The notes beneath the pieces are model-generated. The model was not told where the DNA came from and ran no database searches. It worked only from the letters and a program-made list of their open reading frames with translations. A stretch of 49,346 nt of DNA from JBMNRY01 sp050944915 (GTDB lineage: Bacteria > Bacillota > Limnochordia > JAAZLZ01), in the NCBI GenBank assembly GCA_050944915.1, contig JBMNRY010000002.1, positions 1 to 49,346 on the forward strand, read 5' to 3'. Shown piece by piece: positions 49,254 through 49,346 of this stretch (the stretch's first letter is position 1; each line of letters starts with the position of its first letter). The translations under genes and the position numbers were made by a program.

Positions 49254-49346
49254 AGACCTCGCTACCCATAACCAGAGAAAGGAGCGAGGTCTTGTGAAGA
49301 ACGATGGATGTAGCATCGTCTTCGATTCTAGTGTACTCGAATCGGT
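49254..49346. other. Hairpin and possible 5' end of a gene at the window edge
   Basis: AAGACCTCGCT pairs with AGCGAGGTCTT across about 19 nt (roughly 49253-49293). A run of A before it makes a minus-strand terminator. Right after it, GTG 49294 with AAAGGAG 9 bp upstream opens a plus-strand frame (VKNDGCSIVFDSSVLES) that runs off the window. This could be the 5' end of a gene or the left end of an insertion sequence. Too little is seen to decide. Confidence 0.35.

Noticed and set aside
1..49346. CRISPR arrays, prophage genes, toxin-antitoxin or restriction systems
   Set aside because: No regularly spaced repeats were seen and none of the recognised proteins belong to such systems.

Overview
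The window looks like part of a chromosome of an anaerobic, endospore-forming, Gram-positive bacterium (Bacillota). The evidence is spore genes (cwlD-like amidase, bofC-like gene, spoVAC-spoVAD-spoVAE, a YhcN/YlaJ-type lipoprotein), strong AAGGAGG ribosome-binding sites, frequent GTG and TTG starts, a glycyl T-box leader, GatCAB, RuvCAB, and an NADH-linked [FeFe]-hydrogenase with no respiratory genes nearby. Species cannot be read from the sequence. A fermenter of the Limnochordia/Clostridia type is an inference.

Layout. 1-117 is a 5S rRNA, the end of an rRNA operon. 197-12723 is mostly housekeeping: hemolysin III family protein, CwlD-like amidase (minus strand), pgi, small proteins, a small [2Fe-2S] protein, thrC, gatCAB, a class V aminotransferase, csaA, an EamA transporter and a TM2-domain protein. 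12761-20352 is one minus-strand operon. Its promoter-proximal end carries a small [2Fe-2S] protein, a HydS-type sensory [FeFe]-hydrogenase with a PAS domain, and a SpoIIE/PP2C-type phosphatase. Then come hydC, hydB and hydA, the subunits of a probably electron-bifurcating hydrogenase. A divergent control region (20353-20605) separates this operon from an iron-containing alcohol dehydrogenase and carries a Rex-like palindrome. 21780-31270 holds a tautomerase, a small membrane protein behind a structured leader, a PrsW-type protease, yebC, bofC-ruvC-ruvA-ruvB, recO, two DUF proteins and a T-box-controlled glyQS. 31440-38141 holds ppdK, a dGTPase-like gene, dnaG and rpoD. Then follow two tRNAs, a 580-bp stretch that looks like decayed coding DNA, the spoVAC-D-E operon with a lipoprotein gene, tRNA-Glu, trmK, an Nif3-family gene and two zinc-binding proteins. 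44587-49122 is a Liv-type ABC transporter operon whose substrate-binding gene is broken by a one-base frameshift.

The most unusual feature is gatA (6433-7740). It is a full open frame between normal gatC and gatB, but it has lost the catalytic lysine and the nucleophilic serine of the amidase signature family, and probably the glutamine pocket too. A tRNA amidotransferase built with it should not be able to take ammonia from glutamine through the known mechanism. The second theme is redox: HydABC, HydS, the phosphatase and the alcohol dehydrogenase form a divergent pair that fits control by the NADH/NAD+ ratio and by H2 sensing. That link is inference from the operator-like sequence and from gene order.
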